64,000 bases of DNA from Methanomicrobiaceae archaeon (GCA_016937345.1 JAFGWE010000024.1:1-64000), one strand, 5' to 3'. Positions 1 to 9,023 are shown, counted from the first letter of the stretch. The notes: a model not told the origin generated them from the letters alone. Numbers and translations: made by a program.

Positions 1-1299
1 ATTGGTTTTTCGATAAAGGCAGGTGTAATTCCGCTTCATAAATGGCTCCCATATGCACATCCTGCTGCACCTTCGGTAATATCTGCCCTGATGTCTGGTG
101 TGATGCTTAACATTGCGATATACGGTCTTTTGAGGATGCTTTTTGATATTTTGTCCATTGAACTCTGGTGGGGGGGGGTAATTATTGTATTTGGTCTTTT
201 ATCAGCTGTTTTAGGCGTTATGTACGCCATGAAAGAGACTGATATTAAAGCTCTTTTGGCTTACAGCAGCATTGAAAACATAGGAATTGTCCTTCTTGGG
301 ATCGGTCTTTATGTGCTGTTTTTGTCATCCTCACAGGAATTTATAGCTAATCTTGCACTTGCCGGTGCATTATTTCACGCCTTTGGTCATGGTATTGTAA
401 AATCACTTCTTTTCATGTCAGCAGGTTCTGTTGTACATTCGGTCGGGACAAGAAATATAGATGAGATGGGGGGGCTTATTAAAACAATGCCAAAGACAGG
501 AGCACTTTTTTTTACCGGAGCGCTTTCAATATCGGCAATTCCGCCTCTTTGCTGCTTTGCAGGAGAACTTATGATATTTGAATCCCTGTTCTACTCTTTT
601 CATGAGGTTGATCCATATATGCGGCTTATGCTTCTCAGCGTTCTGTCTCTTTTTGCACTATCAAGTGCAATGTCTGCGGCCTGTTTTGTAAAGGCATTTG
701 GGATATCATTTCTTGGTCTTTCCAGAACAGATGCGGCAGAGTCGACACATGAGGTGCCGGGGAGTGTGGTTATCGGCCCCGCTCTGCTTGCCGCTGCTGC
801 AATTTTAACAGGTGTTTTTTCTGACAAGATAATGATATTTTTAGGATATCCTGGTTTTCTTCCGGATATGCTGTCTGTAAGTCTTATTCTTCTGGTAATA
901 ATTGCATTTGTCTATGCTGCATTGAAGACTTTAAATCACCCGGATGACAGGGTGTGTGTTACCTGGGACTGTGGTATCAGAAGACCTGCATCAAGAATAG
1001 AATACACTGCGGCAGGATTTGCAGAGCCTCTTGTAACTATATTTTCTTCAATGTTTAGGACAAAAAAAAGTGTCGAAAAAGAGTATTTTGACTCTGAGGG
1101 ATGCAATTTTAAATCCGGAACTGCAGGTGTCAAACTGATTCGCTTTTTTGAAGAGTATATATACACACCTTTGGGTTGTGCAGTTGAAAGATTTGCAGGA
1201 TTTGTATCAGGACTTCAGAACGGAAATCTTGATACTTATCTTCTGTATCTTTTCATAGCTGTTGTTTCTGTAATTTTGTATCTGGGGGTGGTGTCATGA
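1..1299 (+). CDS. Hydrogenase-4/Ehr-like antiporter subunit (HyfB-like), 5' truncated by window edge
   Basis: The reading frame is open from base 1 and enters inside the NuoL/M/N-type proton-antiporter core, so the first part of the protein lies outside the window. The visible start carries the family motif SIKAGVIPLHKWLP with the conserved lysine and histidine, then PSVISALMSGV; the rest is a series of hydrophobic helices ending in a single helix at the C-terminus. Proteins of this family form ion-translocating membrane subunits of hydrogenase-4, formate hydrogenlyase and complex I. The stop overlaps the next start by 4 nt, and five further subunits follow in the same order as a hyf/Ehr cluster. 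Membrane location and ion pumping are inferred from family. The first in-frame ATG at 91 is internal, not the true start. Confidence 0.9.
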   Translation: MGFSIKAGVIPLHKWLPYAHPAAPSVISALMSGVMLNIAIYGLLRMLFDILSIELWWGGVIIVFGLLSAVLGVMYAMKETDIKALLAYSSIENIGIVLLGIGLYVLFLSSSQEFIANLALAGALFHAFGHGIVKSLLFMSAGSVVHSVGTRNIDEMGGLIKTMPKTGALFFTGALSISAIPPLCCFAGELMIFESLFYSFHEVDPYMRLMLLSVLSLFALSSAMSAACFVKAFGISFLGLSRTDAAESTHEVPGSVVIGPALLAAAAILTGVFSDKIMIFLGYPGFLPDMLSVSLILLVIIAFVYAALKTLNHPDDRVCVTWDCGIRRPASRIEYTAAGFAEPLVTIFSSMFRTKKSVEKEYFDSEGCNFKSGTAGVKLIRFFEEYIYTPLGCAVERFAGFVSGLQNGNLDTYLLYLFIAVVSVILYLGVVS

Positions 1300-2246
1300 T
1301 ATCAGGTGAGAGCATATTGTACTGCCTGATAAATGCAGGAATAATTCTGCTGTTATCGCCTCTCTTTTTGACGATTGTCAAAAAGGTGAAAGCAAGAATG
1401 CAGGGAAGGCAGGGTCCGCCTCTGTTTCAGATGTATTACAATATTGTAAAACTTCTCTCAAAAGAGGTTGTTTACTCCAAAACCTCCTCCTGGATTATGC
1501 GAACAACACCTGTTGTTTGTATGGCTGTTATGATTCTTGCAGCGCTTTTTGTGCCTGTAATATTTATACCGGAATCATTCGGCGGAATAGGTAATATTAT
1601 TCTGTTTCTTTATATCCTGGCATTTGGCCGGTTCATGATATCGCTTGCAGGGCTTGATGCGGGAAGCAGTTTCGGGGGTATGGGCAGTTCGAGGGAGATG
1701 AGTCTTTCTGCTGTAATAGAACCTACAATAATTGTTGTTGCAGCGGCTCTTGCTACCGTGCTTGGCACTCTTGATATATTTGAGATGATCTCAAAGACAT
1801 CTGTTGCAGATATTGCAACAATGCCAACTCTTCTTTTGATATCGGTTTCATTATTTCTGATTTTAATTATTGAAACATCACGTATACCTGTGGATAATCC
1901 TGAGACGCATCTTGAGCTTACAATGGTTCATGAAGGTATGATCCTTGAGTATTCCGGCAGAAATCTTGCTTTAATGGAGCTCTCTCATGCAGTAAAACAG
2001 GCGGTTTACATGGGACTTTTAATCGGGATACTGGTTCCTTTTGGAATAATAAATGCCGGATCTTTGTTGATTCCCGGAATTATAATTGCGGCGGTTTTAT
2101 TTCTGATAAAGGGATCTGTGCTTGCAGTAGTCATCGGACTTTTTGAGTCTTCTATGTCGAAGATGCGTTTTTTCAGCATCCCAACACTGTTTATGATTGC
2201 GTTTTTCTTTTCAGCTTTGACTATCATAATTGAGGTATTTGCATGA
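1296..2246 (+). CDS. NuoH/HyfC-like membrane subunit of the hydrogenase-related complex
   Basis: This 316-residue, roughly eight-helix protein is the NuoH/HycD/HyfC homologue that anchors the hydrophilic arm to the membrane arm. The cytoplasmic loop carries the typical KVKARMQGRQGPPLFQ sequence near residues 30-45, followed by a YYNIVKLLSKE segment. A later loop has ETSRIPVDNPETHLELTMVHEG, the family signature with acidic residues of the quinone/proton-channel entry (residues about 190-211). The start overlaps the preceding gene by 4 nt and the stop overlaps the next by 4 nt, which indicates translational coupling. All expected features of the subunit are intact, in contrast to the two hydrophilic subunits downstream. 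Confidence 0.92.
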   Translation: MISGESILYCLINAGIILLLSPLFLTIVKKVKARMQGRQGPPLFQMYYNIVKLLSKEVVYSKTSSWIMRTTPVVCMAVMILAALFVPVIFIPESFGGIGNIILFLYILAFGRFMISLAGLDAGSSFGGMGSSREMSLSAVIEPTIIVVAAALATVLGTLDIFEMISKTSVADIATMPTLLLISVSLFLILIIETSRIPVDNPETHLELTMVHEGMILEYSGRNLALMELSHAVKQAVYMGLLIGILVPFGIINAGSLLIPGIIIAAVLFLIKGSVLAVVIGLFESSMSKMRFFSIPTLFMIAFFFSALTIIIEVFA

Positions 2247-2932
2247 TTTCAGAGATATTTTCTGATGTTGTAAGAATAATTCTGGTCTTTATTCTGATAA
2301 CTGCAGCACTTACAATATCAACAAGAACTTTATCTGCTCTTGTAAGGGTATATTCGATTCAGTCGTTTCTGATTGCCATTCTTGCATGTGTCCTCTGGGG
2401 TATGTTGCAGGAAGATACACTATTACTAATAGCTGCAATTACATTTGCCGTGAAAGTGATTCTGATACCTTCATTTATTGGAAAGATTCAGAAAAGAATC
2501 AACATCAGGCGTGATCTTGAGTTTAACTACTTAAAACCTGCAGGTTCTATTGTAGTTTCGCTTGGCCTGATGCTCATGGTATATGTCGTTTTTTCCCGTG
2601 TGCTTGGAAATTTTGCAGTGGTAAATCCGCTTTTCTTCCTTGGTGCTGTTGTGGGAGTATCCTTAATGCTTATGGGAATGCTTGTCACATTCAGCCGTAA
2701 AAAGACAATCACAAAGGTTATGGGTTATCTCTCAATGGAAAACGGTGTACTTATATTCGGATGTTTTGCAACAGAACTTCCGTTAATTGTTGAGGTTATG
2801 ATTCTTATTGATCTTATTATCCTTGTAATTCTTACTACTATTCTCACTGTGGGAATTGACTCGTCGCTTGATGAATATCAGGAGCGCCTGATCCAGTATC
2901 ATCTCTGGCCGTCAGAGGAGGCAAAAGAATGA
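2243..2932 (+). CDS. HyfE-like (NuoK-related) membrane subunit
   Basis: A 229-residue, seven- or eight-helix protein that matches hydrogenase-4 component E in size and gene position, between the HyfC-like and HyfF-like genes. The C-terminal half resembles NuoK: a short GYLSMENGVLIFG segment with the membrane glutamate, followed by a helix with another acidic residue (IVEVMILIDLIIL). The C-terminal tail is hydrophilic. It overlaps both neighbours by 4 nt. In hydrogenase-4-type complexes this subunit contributes part of the proton channel; that role is inferred from the family. Confidence 0.88.
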   Translation: MISEIFSDVVRIILVFILITAALTISTRTLSALVRVYSIQSFLIAILACVLWGMLQEDTLLLIAAITFAVKVILIPSFIGKIQKRINIRRDLEFNYLKPAGSIVVSLGLMLMVYVVFSRVLGNFAVVNPLFFLGAVVGVSLMLMGMLVTFSRKKTITKVMGYLSMENGVLIFGCFATELPLIVEVMILIDLIILVILTTILTVGIDSSLDEYQERLIQYHLWPSEEAKE

Positions 2933-4404
2933 TTGCAGGTTTTTATCTTATTATTGGAATAATTGCAGTTGCCCTGATAATGGTATTAAAGACCCACAAT
3001 ATGAAAAGAGTGGTTCTTATATGTCAGGCACTGGCAAATCTTGCAGTATCGGGATATCTTATGTTCTTTGTGACTATCCCCGAAGCCACCGGATTCTTCA
3101 GAATAGATCATTTGTCTGCATTTGAAGCCGGGCTGTCATCTGTTGTCTTCTTTGCGGCATCTTTGTATGCCGGAGGCTATGTAAGACGTCTTATTGAGAC
3201 CGGAGAGTTAAGCCCCAGGAGTCTCGGGCTGTTTTATGGGGGTTTTTCAATCCTTATGACTGTTACTTCTGTTGTATTTTTCTCTGACAATCTGGTTTTA
3301 TTCTGGATTTTAGCTGAGATTACAACTGTTGTTTCTGCTATGCTTGTAGCAAGTCTTTCTGCCCGGGAGAATATTGATGCCGCTTTAAAGTACATATTCA
3401 TCGCCTCTACCGCGATGCTTTTTGCATTTATTGGTCTTATATTTCTTTTTGAGATGTCAAGAGGAGTGTCTGCTCCGGGTACACTTAACTGGTCTGAACT
3501 TATGCTTATATCTGGAGGATTTGATCCAAAGATTGCACTTGCAGCATTTTTCTTTGTATTTATCGGATTTTCAGCAAAGAGCGGAATTGTGCCGTTTCAC
3601 ACATGGCTTCCTGATGCCCATTCAAAGGCGCCGTCTGCCGTGAGTGCTGTTCTTTCAGGTGTTCTTCTAAATATTGGAATGTATGGTATAATCCGTGTAT
3701 ATGCAATTATAAGGCAGGTTCCCGGGTCAGAGGCAGGCGGTCTTTTTCTGATGGCGTTTGGAATTCTGACAGTTTCTGTCGGGGCCCTGATGATGCTTCG
3801 CCAGAAAAACCTGAAGAAACTGATTGCATGCTCAAGCATTGAGAACATGGGACTTATATTGATTGGAATATCAATCTGGACGCCCCTGGCAATATTCTGG
3901 GTAATGTTTCAGACACTTGCACATTCTCTTACAAAAGCGGAGCTGTTTCTTTCTGCAGGTATCATTCACAGACAGTATAAATCAGATAATCCTGATGAGG
4001 AGGATCAGATATGTGATGCATTTGAGATGCAGCCTTTTGCCTCATTCTGTCTTGTTGCAGGTGCTCTGGCAATAATCGGAACTCCATTGTTCCCTGTATT
4101 CCTTCCCAAGCTTTTCATACTACTTGAAACAGTGAGATTTGATCTTCTTACCGGTGTGGTAATTCTTATTTTTATTGCTATAGGCTCTTTTGCACTTTTA
4201 AGATTCATATGGACTGTTTTATCAAGCAGATCTGAACTTGATCTTATTAAAAAACCAGTACACTATCCTGTGGGAAGGGGAATGCATATCGCACTTGTAT
4301 TTCTTCTGCTTACTATGATCTATTTTGGAATATCAGTTCCAGGATGGTTTTATGATTATCTGAATATGATAGTTGCGGAACTTGGTCTGGGAGGTGCTTT
4401 ATAA
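2929..4404 (+). CDS. HyfF-like antiporter subunit (NuoM/N type)
   Basis: A complete 491-residue NuoL/M/N-type antiporter subunit with about 13 transmembrane helices. The diagnostic SAKSGIVPFHTWLPDAHSKA motif lies near residues 209-228 and includes the conserved lysine and histidine; it is followed by PSAVSAVLSGVLLNIGMYG. A second conserved block, KKLIACSSIENMG, precedes the distal half-channel. It is the second antiporter-like subunit of the cluster, so the membrane arm appears fully equipped for ion translocation. The stop codon overlaps the start of the large-subunit gene by 1 nt. Confidence 0.92.
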   Translation: MIAGFYLIIGIIAVALIMVLKTHNMKRVVLICQALANLAVSGYLMFFVTIPEATGFFRIDHLSAFEAGLSSVVFFAASLYAGGYVRRLIETGELSPRSLGLFYGGFSILMTVTSVVFFSDNLVLFWILAEITTVVSAMLVASLSARENIDAALKYIFIASTAMLFAFIGLIFLFEMSRGVSAPGTLNWSELMLISGGFDPKIALAAFFFVFIGFSAKSGIVPFHTWLPDAHSKAPSAVSAVLSGVLLNIGMYGIIRVYAIIRQVPGSEAGGLFLMAFGILTVSVGALMMLRQKNLKKLIACSSIENMGLILIGISIWTPLAIFWVMFQTLAHSLTKAELFLSAGIIHRQYKSDNPDEEDQICDAFEMQPFASFCLVAGALAIIGTPLFPVFLPKLFILLETVRFDLLTGVVILIFIAIGSFALLRFIWTVLSSRSELDLIKKPVHYPVGRGMHIALVFLLLTMIYFGISVPGWFYDYLNMIVAELGLGGAL

Positions 4405-5954
4405 TGGTGAATTCACCTGATAAAGGAAATATATTTGATAATACTGCGGTTAATTATGAAAAAATTGTGTTGCCAAATCCTGCAGGGTTTAAGGAAAAGG
4501 TTATTTCTCTAAAAGAATCAGGTTCTGTTCTTTTGTGCCTTTTATGCCTTGAAGATCCCTCTTCAAAAGATGTTTTCAGACTGATATATCTGTTTGAGAA
4601 CTTTGATTATATGCAGGTATCTGAGATAGAATATGTAACAGATGGCAGTGCAATATCTGTTTCAGAGCTATTTCCTGTTGCTTCTCTGTATGAGAGGGAG
4701 ATATCTGACGGTTTTGGTGTTGTATTTGAAGGCTCATATGACAGAAGAAGACTTTTTTTACATGAGTCATATCCTGATAATTTCCATCCGCTGAGAAAAT
4801 CATTCTTAAACGGTCCGATAAAAACCAGAGATGAGATTCCTGAAGAAGATCTTTATGTATTTAAGAGGCTTGAGGGAAAAGGGGTATATGAAGTGGCAGT
4901 AGGTCCTGTTCATGCAGGAATAATTGAGCCCGGTCATTTCAGATTTAGTGTTATCGGAGAGACTATATTTAATCTTGAAACACGCTTTTATTACCTTCAC
5001 AGGGGAATTGAAAAGCTTGCGGAAGGGAAAAAGCCTGATGAATGCTTAAAAATTGCCGAATCAGTATCTGGAGATGAGGCTGCGTCAAACTCTGTATGTC
5101 TCTGTCTTGCTGTTGAAAGGATTGCAGGAATTAAGCCTTCTTTACGTGCAGAAGCATTAAGGGGCATTGCACTTGAGATGGAAAGGATATGTTCACTTTT
5201 AAGTGACTGTGCCGGAATGTTAACTGATGTTGGATATCCTATCGGTGCAAGTCCGTTTATGGCCCGAAAAGAAGAGTGCATGAGGATTATCAAGAGACTC
5301 TTCGGTCACAGATTTATGCGGGGTTACATGAGGATTGGGGGAGTGTCGCATGACATTGTATCAACCGAGCTGTTAGTCCTGGAATCTTTTATTGCCGGAA
5401 TTGAGGAGAAAGTAAAAGAGGCTTATAATAACGCAATAAATTCCTCAACTCTTATCGACAGACTTGCAACTACCGGCATAATCGAGCCGCGTTTTGTGAG
5501 ACCCTTAAATCTTACAGGGCCTGTTGGGAGAGCCTCAGGGAGCAGAAGGGATGTAAGGGCTGATTATCCGTACGGAATTTACAAGAGTTTTACTCCTGAG
5601 TTATTCTCATCTGATGCAGGGGATGTCCTTTCGCGTTTTATGATAAAATCCGAGGATATTATGGCCTCAGCACGTTTTATCAAAAAGATTATTTGTGAGA
5701 TGCCGGAAGGAGAGATAAACGATATAAATCATGAAATTCCTGACGGATGTGCATTTGCGATGGTTGAAGGCGCAAGAGGCCAGAATCTGACATATCTGAA
5801 TGTTTATAACGGAACAGTCTGGCGGTATAAGGTAAGAACTGCTTCTTTTACAAACTGGCTCTCAATAGAGCATGCAGTGATGAATAACATTGTTCCTGAC
5901 TTTCCTGTGATAAACAAGAGTCTGAATCTTTCATATTCGGGAAATGATCTTTGA
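4404..5954 (+). CDS. Hydrogenase-like large subunit (HyfG type, NuoC-NuoD fusion) lacking all four [NiFe] cysteines
   Basis: The N-terminal ~160 residues are a NuoC-like domain, ending in the SDGFGVVFEGSYDRRRLFLH and HPLRKSF motifs. The rest is a NuoD/HycE-like large subunit that begins with VGPVHAGIIEPGHFRFSVIGE. Compared with HycE, the N-terminal CGICGFAH site reads SGDEAASN (about residues 222-229), and the C-terminal DPCYSCTD site reads NLSYSGND (about 508-515). All four nickel-binding cysteines are therefore replaced (Ser, Glu, Ser, Gly), while the surrounding fold signatures persist (RASGSRRDVRADYPYG). It cannot hold a [NiFe] centre and fits the energy-converting hydrogenase-related (Ehr) group. 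The biochemical role of such proteins is not established. Gene order and overlaps show it belongs to the membrane complex upstream. Confidence 0.93.
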   Translation: MVNSPDKGNIFDNTAVNYEKIVLPNPAGFKEKVISLKESGSVLLCLLCLEDPSSKDVFRLIYLFENFDYMQVSEIEYVTDGSAISVSELFPVASLYEREISDGFGVVFEGSYDRRRLFLHESYPDNFHPLRKSFLNGPIKTRDEIPEEDLYVFKRLEGKGVYEVAVGPVHAGIIEPGHFRFSVIGETIFNLETRFYYLHRGIEKLAEGKKPDECLKIAESVSGDEAASNSVCLCLAVERIAGIKPSLRAEALRGIALEMERICSLLSDCAGMLTDVGYPIGASPFMARKEECMRIIKRLFGHRFMRGYMRIGGVSHDIVSTELLVLESFIAGIEEKVKEAYNNAINSSTLIDRLATTGIIEPRFVRPLNLTGPVGRASGSRRDVRADYPYGIYKSFTPELFSSDAGDVLSRFMIKSEDIMASARFIKKIICEMPEGEINDINHEIPDGCAFAMVEGARGQNLTYLNVYNGTVWRYKVRTASFTNWLSIEHAVMNNIVPDFPVINKSLNLSYSGNDL

Positions 5955-5965
5955 GGTTAAGTGAA

Positions 5966-6478
5966 ATGAATGCTTTTTTCAGAAAACTGATACAAAAACC
6001 TCTTTCGGAGAAAGTAGAGGCAAAAGATCCGGATTTTGAGTTCTATGGAAATCAGTTAAAAAAAGAGATAAACTCTGTTTTTAAGAGAAGTCTTGCGATA
6101 AGAGAGGTTGACTGCGGAAGTGATAATGCAGCCGAGATAGAGATTAATAATCTTAGTTCTCCTTACTATGATGTTGAACGTTTTGGAGTTACATTTGTTG
6201 CATCTCCCAGGCATGCAGACGTTCTTTTTGTAACAGGTGCTGTAACGCACAATATGAAGTACGCGTTAAAAAAAGTGTATGATGCAGCACCTTCGCCGAA
6301 ATTTGTTGTTGCGGTTGGCGATGAAGCATGCAACGGAGGCATATTTAAGGATTCATATGCGATATATGGCCCTGTAAGTTCGGTTATTCCTGTGGATATG
6401 GAAATTTTGGGTAACCCTCCTGAACCGGTTGAGATGATAAAAGGTCTTCTTGTGTTAATGGAAAAAGCAGGAAGATAA
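5966..6478 (+). CDS. Hydrogenase-like small subunit (NuoB/HyfI type) lacking proximal-cluster cysteines
   Basis: A NuoB/HycG-type small subunit of about 170 residues. The chosen ATG has a GAGGT ribosome-binding site 8 nt upstream; an in-frame TTG at 5951 would add five residues and overlap the previous stop. Normally four cysteines bind the [4Fe-4S] cluster next to the active site. Here the GSCNGCE motif reads GSDNAAE (codons 6116-6136), GDCALNGG reads GDEACNGG (6320-6343) and PGCPP reads LGNPP, so all four ligands are missing. The fold is otherwise well preserved (HADVLFVTGAVT, NGGIFKDSYAIYGPV, VIPVDM). It is the last gene of the cluster; no HyfH/ferredoxin-like gene follows, and the next gene is on the other strand. 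Confidence 0.9.
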   Translation: MNAFFRKLIQKPLSEKVEAKDPDFEFYGNQLKKEINSVFKRSLAIREVDCGSDNAAEIEINNLSSPYYDVERFGVTFVASPRHADVLFVTGAVTHNMKYALKKVYDAAPSPKFVVAVGDEACNGGIFKDSYAIYGPVSSVIPVDMEILGNPPEPVEMIKGLLVLMEKAGR

Positions 6479-6486
6479 AAAAAAGT

Positions 6487-7545
6487 TTAATAAACCGGGA
6501 TCAGTCCCGGATTATCTCCGGTAATGCATTGTCCTCCACTCTGCGTTACAATGAATGTGTTCTCAATTCCAACCATCCCTATTTCTTTGATGCCGTACTT
6601 GGGTTCGACTGCAAGTGTCATATTTTCTGTCAGCGGGCTGTCAAACCCTTTTGCAATAACAGGCATCTCGTCAATTAAAAGGCCTATTCCGTGACCCAGA
6701 AATTTAACCTTCCTGTCTTTATATCCCATAAAATTGCTTTTAAAACTTTCATCAAGGCTGTCTGTTATATTCTGATATATCAGTGATGGAATTTCTCCCG
6801 GTTTTAGCATTGATGCTATGTCATTTTGGATTTCAACACATTTATTGTGGATATCTATTGCATATTCGGGAAGTTTTTTTCCAAACATATAAGTCATTGT
6901 TTTATCGGTCTGATATCCATGATAGCCGCATCCAACATCCAGATAGACAAGATCTCCTGATTTCAGCTTTCTTTTTGGACTTCCAAGAACCGGAGCATAT
7001 GGGCCTATGCCACAGTTCCCGCTGGCACCGTTAAAGTATGAGGCGTATATTGAACTGTCTCCAAAACCTATGTGCCCCATCACAATTTCGTTGTCAAACA
7101 TTCCGAATCTTACTATGCCCTGGTGTCCTTCGTCAACAAAGACTTTGAAGAGAGCTGTTCCAAATTCAGCCTCGCTCATACCCTCTTTAAGCATTTCGGG
7201 CGCCAAATCTTCAGTTACATGGCGGTGTATTTCTCCGGATCTTTTCATAAGTGCAAGTTCATATTTGCTTTTTATTGATCTTACATCTGCAATTGTCATA
7301 TCAGCAGATGCAATATTTTCAAACGGGAAATATTTCAAAAATCTTTGCAGGTGTGCATAAGGGACAAGCTCAGTTTCTGTGTAAATTGTTCCTTTTTTTG
7401 GGGCAGATTCATTTGCAGCATCACGAAAACTTCCCATTGGCCGTATGTCTTTAAAAGAAGATTCATGAAGAGCACGCTGATAACTGTTTCTTACCCAGAA
7501 TACAGCTTCTCCATCACGTGGGATTAATAAAACGCCGTCCTGCAT
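6487..7545 (-). CDS. M24 family metallopeptidase (Xaa-Pro aminopeptidase/dipeptidase-like)
   Basis: A pita-bread-fold metallopeptidase. The metal-ligand motifs are visible in order: [14 protein letters not shown] (two aspartates), GHGIGL (histidine), LAVEPKYG and GIENTF (glutamates). Residues 1-110 look like the end of a creatinase-N domain ([15 protein letters not shown]). Family members usually carry about 30-50 more N-terminal residues; here an in-frame stop lies shortly upstream of the ATG with no alternative start between, so the domain seems shortened. The likely role is cytoplasmic peptide turnover at X-Pro bonds. It is convergent with the hydrogenase-like cluster, only 8 nt away. Confidence 0.85.
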   Translation of the reverse strand: MQDGVLLIPRDGEAVFWVRNSYQRALHESSFKDIRPMGSFRDAANESAPKKGTIYTETELVPYAHLQRFLKYFPFENIASADMTIADVRSIKSKYELALMKRSGEIHRHVTEDLAPEMLKEGMSEAEFGTALFKVFVDEGHQGIVRFGMFDNEIVMGHIGFGDSSIYASYFNGASGNCGIGPYAPVLGSPKRKLKSGDLVYLDVGCGYHGYQTDKTMTYMFGKKLPEYAIDIHNKCVEIQNDIASMLKPGEIPSLIYQNITDSLDESFKSNFMGYKDRKVKFLGHGIGLLIDEMPVIAKGFDSPLTENMTLAVEPKYGIKEIGMVGIENTFIVTQSGGQCITGDNPGLIPVY

Positions 7546-7746
7546 AAATATTTTTTTGAGAATGAGGGGATAATACTTGGTATTTTGAAATAGGGTTCTG
7601 TTTTTTCCGGGTCATTGCAGCAGGATAAATATTGGGTGATGATGCCGGATAATTTTGTTTAAGAAATGTTTCGGGGCATTGATTTTGTTTTAGATTAATC
7701 ATGAATTCATAAAAAACATTATCCAATTCAGGTCAGAATATGAATT

Positions 7747-8238
7747 ATGTTTAAAAGAGCTCTTGTTACCTACGCAACTAAATACGGATCGACCGCAGGT
7801 ATTGCTGAGGCTATCGGTGAATCAGTAAGAGGGGAAGGAATCCAGGCTGATGTTATGCCAGCAAAGGATGCAGGCGTGATTGAATCATATGATCTTGTAA
7901 TTGTCGGAAGCCCCGTATATGCCGGAAAATGGCTGTCCGATGCTACAGATTTTCTGAAAAGAAACAGTGCCTCCTTAAAAGATAAGAAAGTCGCGTTTTT
8001 TGCGGCGGGTCTTATAATGAATGAAGATACTCCTGAGAATCGTCTTAAGATGGAGGAATCACTAAAAGAGGCAAAGGAGATTGTAAGTCCCTTTGCAACA
8101 GAATTTTTTGCAGGAAAACTTGAATATAAAAAGCTCTCATTTCCGGTTAGGATGCTTGTTAAGGCGATGAAATCATCTGAGGGTGATTTCCGCGACTTTG
8201 AAAAAATAGGGGAGTGGGGGAGGAGTCTTTTAATCTGA
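7747..8238 (+). CDS. Flavodoxin-domain protein (HemG-like)
   Basis: A 163-residue flavodoxin-fold protein. The FMN phosphate loop is TYATKYGSTAGIAEAIG near the N-terminus, and the second FMN-contact region is IVGSPVYAGKWLSDATDFL. The C-terminus has the GDFRDFEKIGEW signature seen in menaquinone-dependent protoporphyrinogen-oxidase-like flavodoxins. Two other proteins in this window (56 kb and 58 kb) share this architecture. It is probably a single-domain electron carrier or FMN oxidoreductase in the cytoplasm; the specific substrate cannot be told. It stands alone, with about 200 nt upstream that hold no gene. Confidence 0.87.
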   Translation: MFKRALVTYATKYGSTAGIAEAIGESVRGEGIQADVMPAKDAGVIESYDLVIVGSPVYAGKWLSDATDFLKRNSASLKDKKVAFFAAGLIMNEDTPENRLKMEESLKEAKEIVSPFATEFFAGKLEYKKLSFPVRMLVKAMKSSEGDFRDFEKIGEWGRSLLI

Positions 8239-8296
8239 ATTTTTTATGAATTATCTATTATCAAAGCAGTTTTGTTGACGGGAATTTCATATAATT

Positions 8297-8875
8297 TTAT
8301 TTATCAGCCATTTTTTTACATTTTTCATATCTGAAACATCCGATCTCATGATCATTGACCATTCCGACCGACTGCATGAATGCATAAACAATGACCGGCC
8401 CTACAAAAGAAAATCCTCTCTTCTTCAGATCCCTGCTTATTTTCTCGGACAATTCAGTCTTTGCAGGCATATCATGTATGGACTGAAGAGAGTTATCTAT
8501 GGGCCTTTCGCCAACGAAAGCCCAGATATATTTATCAAAAGATCCAAATTCATCTCTTATTTTTATAAATGCGCCCGCATTCCTGATTGAAGAGAGAATT
8601 TTTCTTCTGTTGCGTATGATACCGTCATTCTGCATTAATTCCTCAATCTTTGCATCATCATACGCTGCAATTTTATAGAAATCAAAATCATCATATGCTT
8701 CTTTGTAGGCATTTCTTTTTTTTAGGATAGTATCCCAGCTCAATCCTGCCTGTGCACCTTCCAGTACCAGAAATTCAAAAAGAACTCTGTCATCATGTAA
8801 AGGTACACCCCAGTGAGTGTCATGATACACTCTTTCAAGATCGTTTGCATTTGCCCACCCGCAACGGTGTTTCAT
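8297..8875 (-). CDS. tag: DNA-3-methyladenine glycosylase I
   Basis: The 192-residue protein removes 3-methyladenine from alkylated DNA as the first step of base-excision repair. It begins with the Tag signature RCGWAN, followed by YHDTHWGVPLHDDRVLFEFLVLEG and GLSWDTIL, and ends with VNDHEIGCFRYEKC, which supplies the C-terminal zinc ligands with the N-terminal Cys. An earlier in-frame ATG at 8941 would add 22 residues with no family similarity, so the ATG at 8875 (MKHRCGW) is preferred. The length matches bacterial Tag proteins (about 190 residues). It is monocistronic. Confidence 0.93.
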   Translation of the reverse strand: MKHRCGWANANDLERVYHDTHWGVPLHDDRVLFEFLVLEGAQAGLSWDTILKKRNAYKEAYDDFDFYKIAAYDDAKIEELMQNDGIIRNRRKILSSIRNAGAFIKIRDEFGSFDKYIWAFVGERPIDNSLQSIHDMPAKTELSEKISRDLKKRGFSFVGPVIVYAFMQSVGMVNDHEIGCFRYEKCKKMADK

Positions 8876-9023
8876 GTATTTCTTTAAGATTTTAAAGCAA
8901 TTATGGGTTTTTAAAAAGGGACATTGCATCATATGAAACAAAATGCTCTTTCAGATAAGCCGTTTAGTCTGAATAGGTATTTTAAAAAGAGATTGGATGG
9001 ATAGGGATAGTAGATTTTTCTCA

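Noticed and set aside
91-93. ATG at 91 as start of the first gene
   Set aside because: The frame is open to base 1 and encodes a conserved antiporter motif upstream of this codon.
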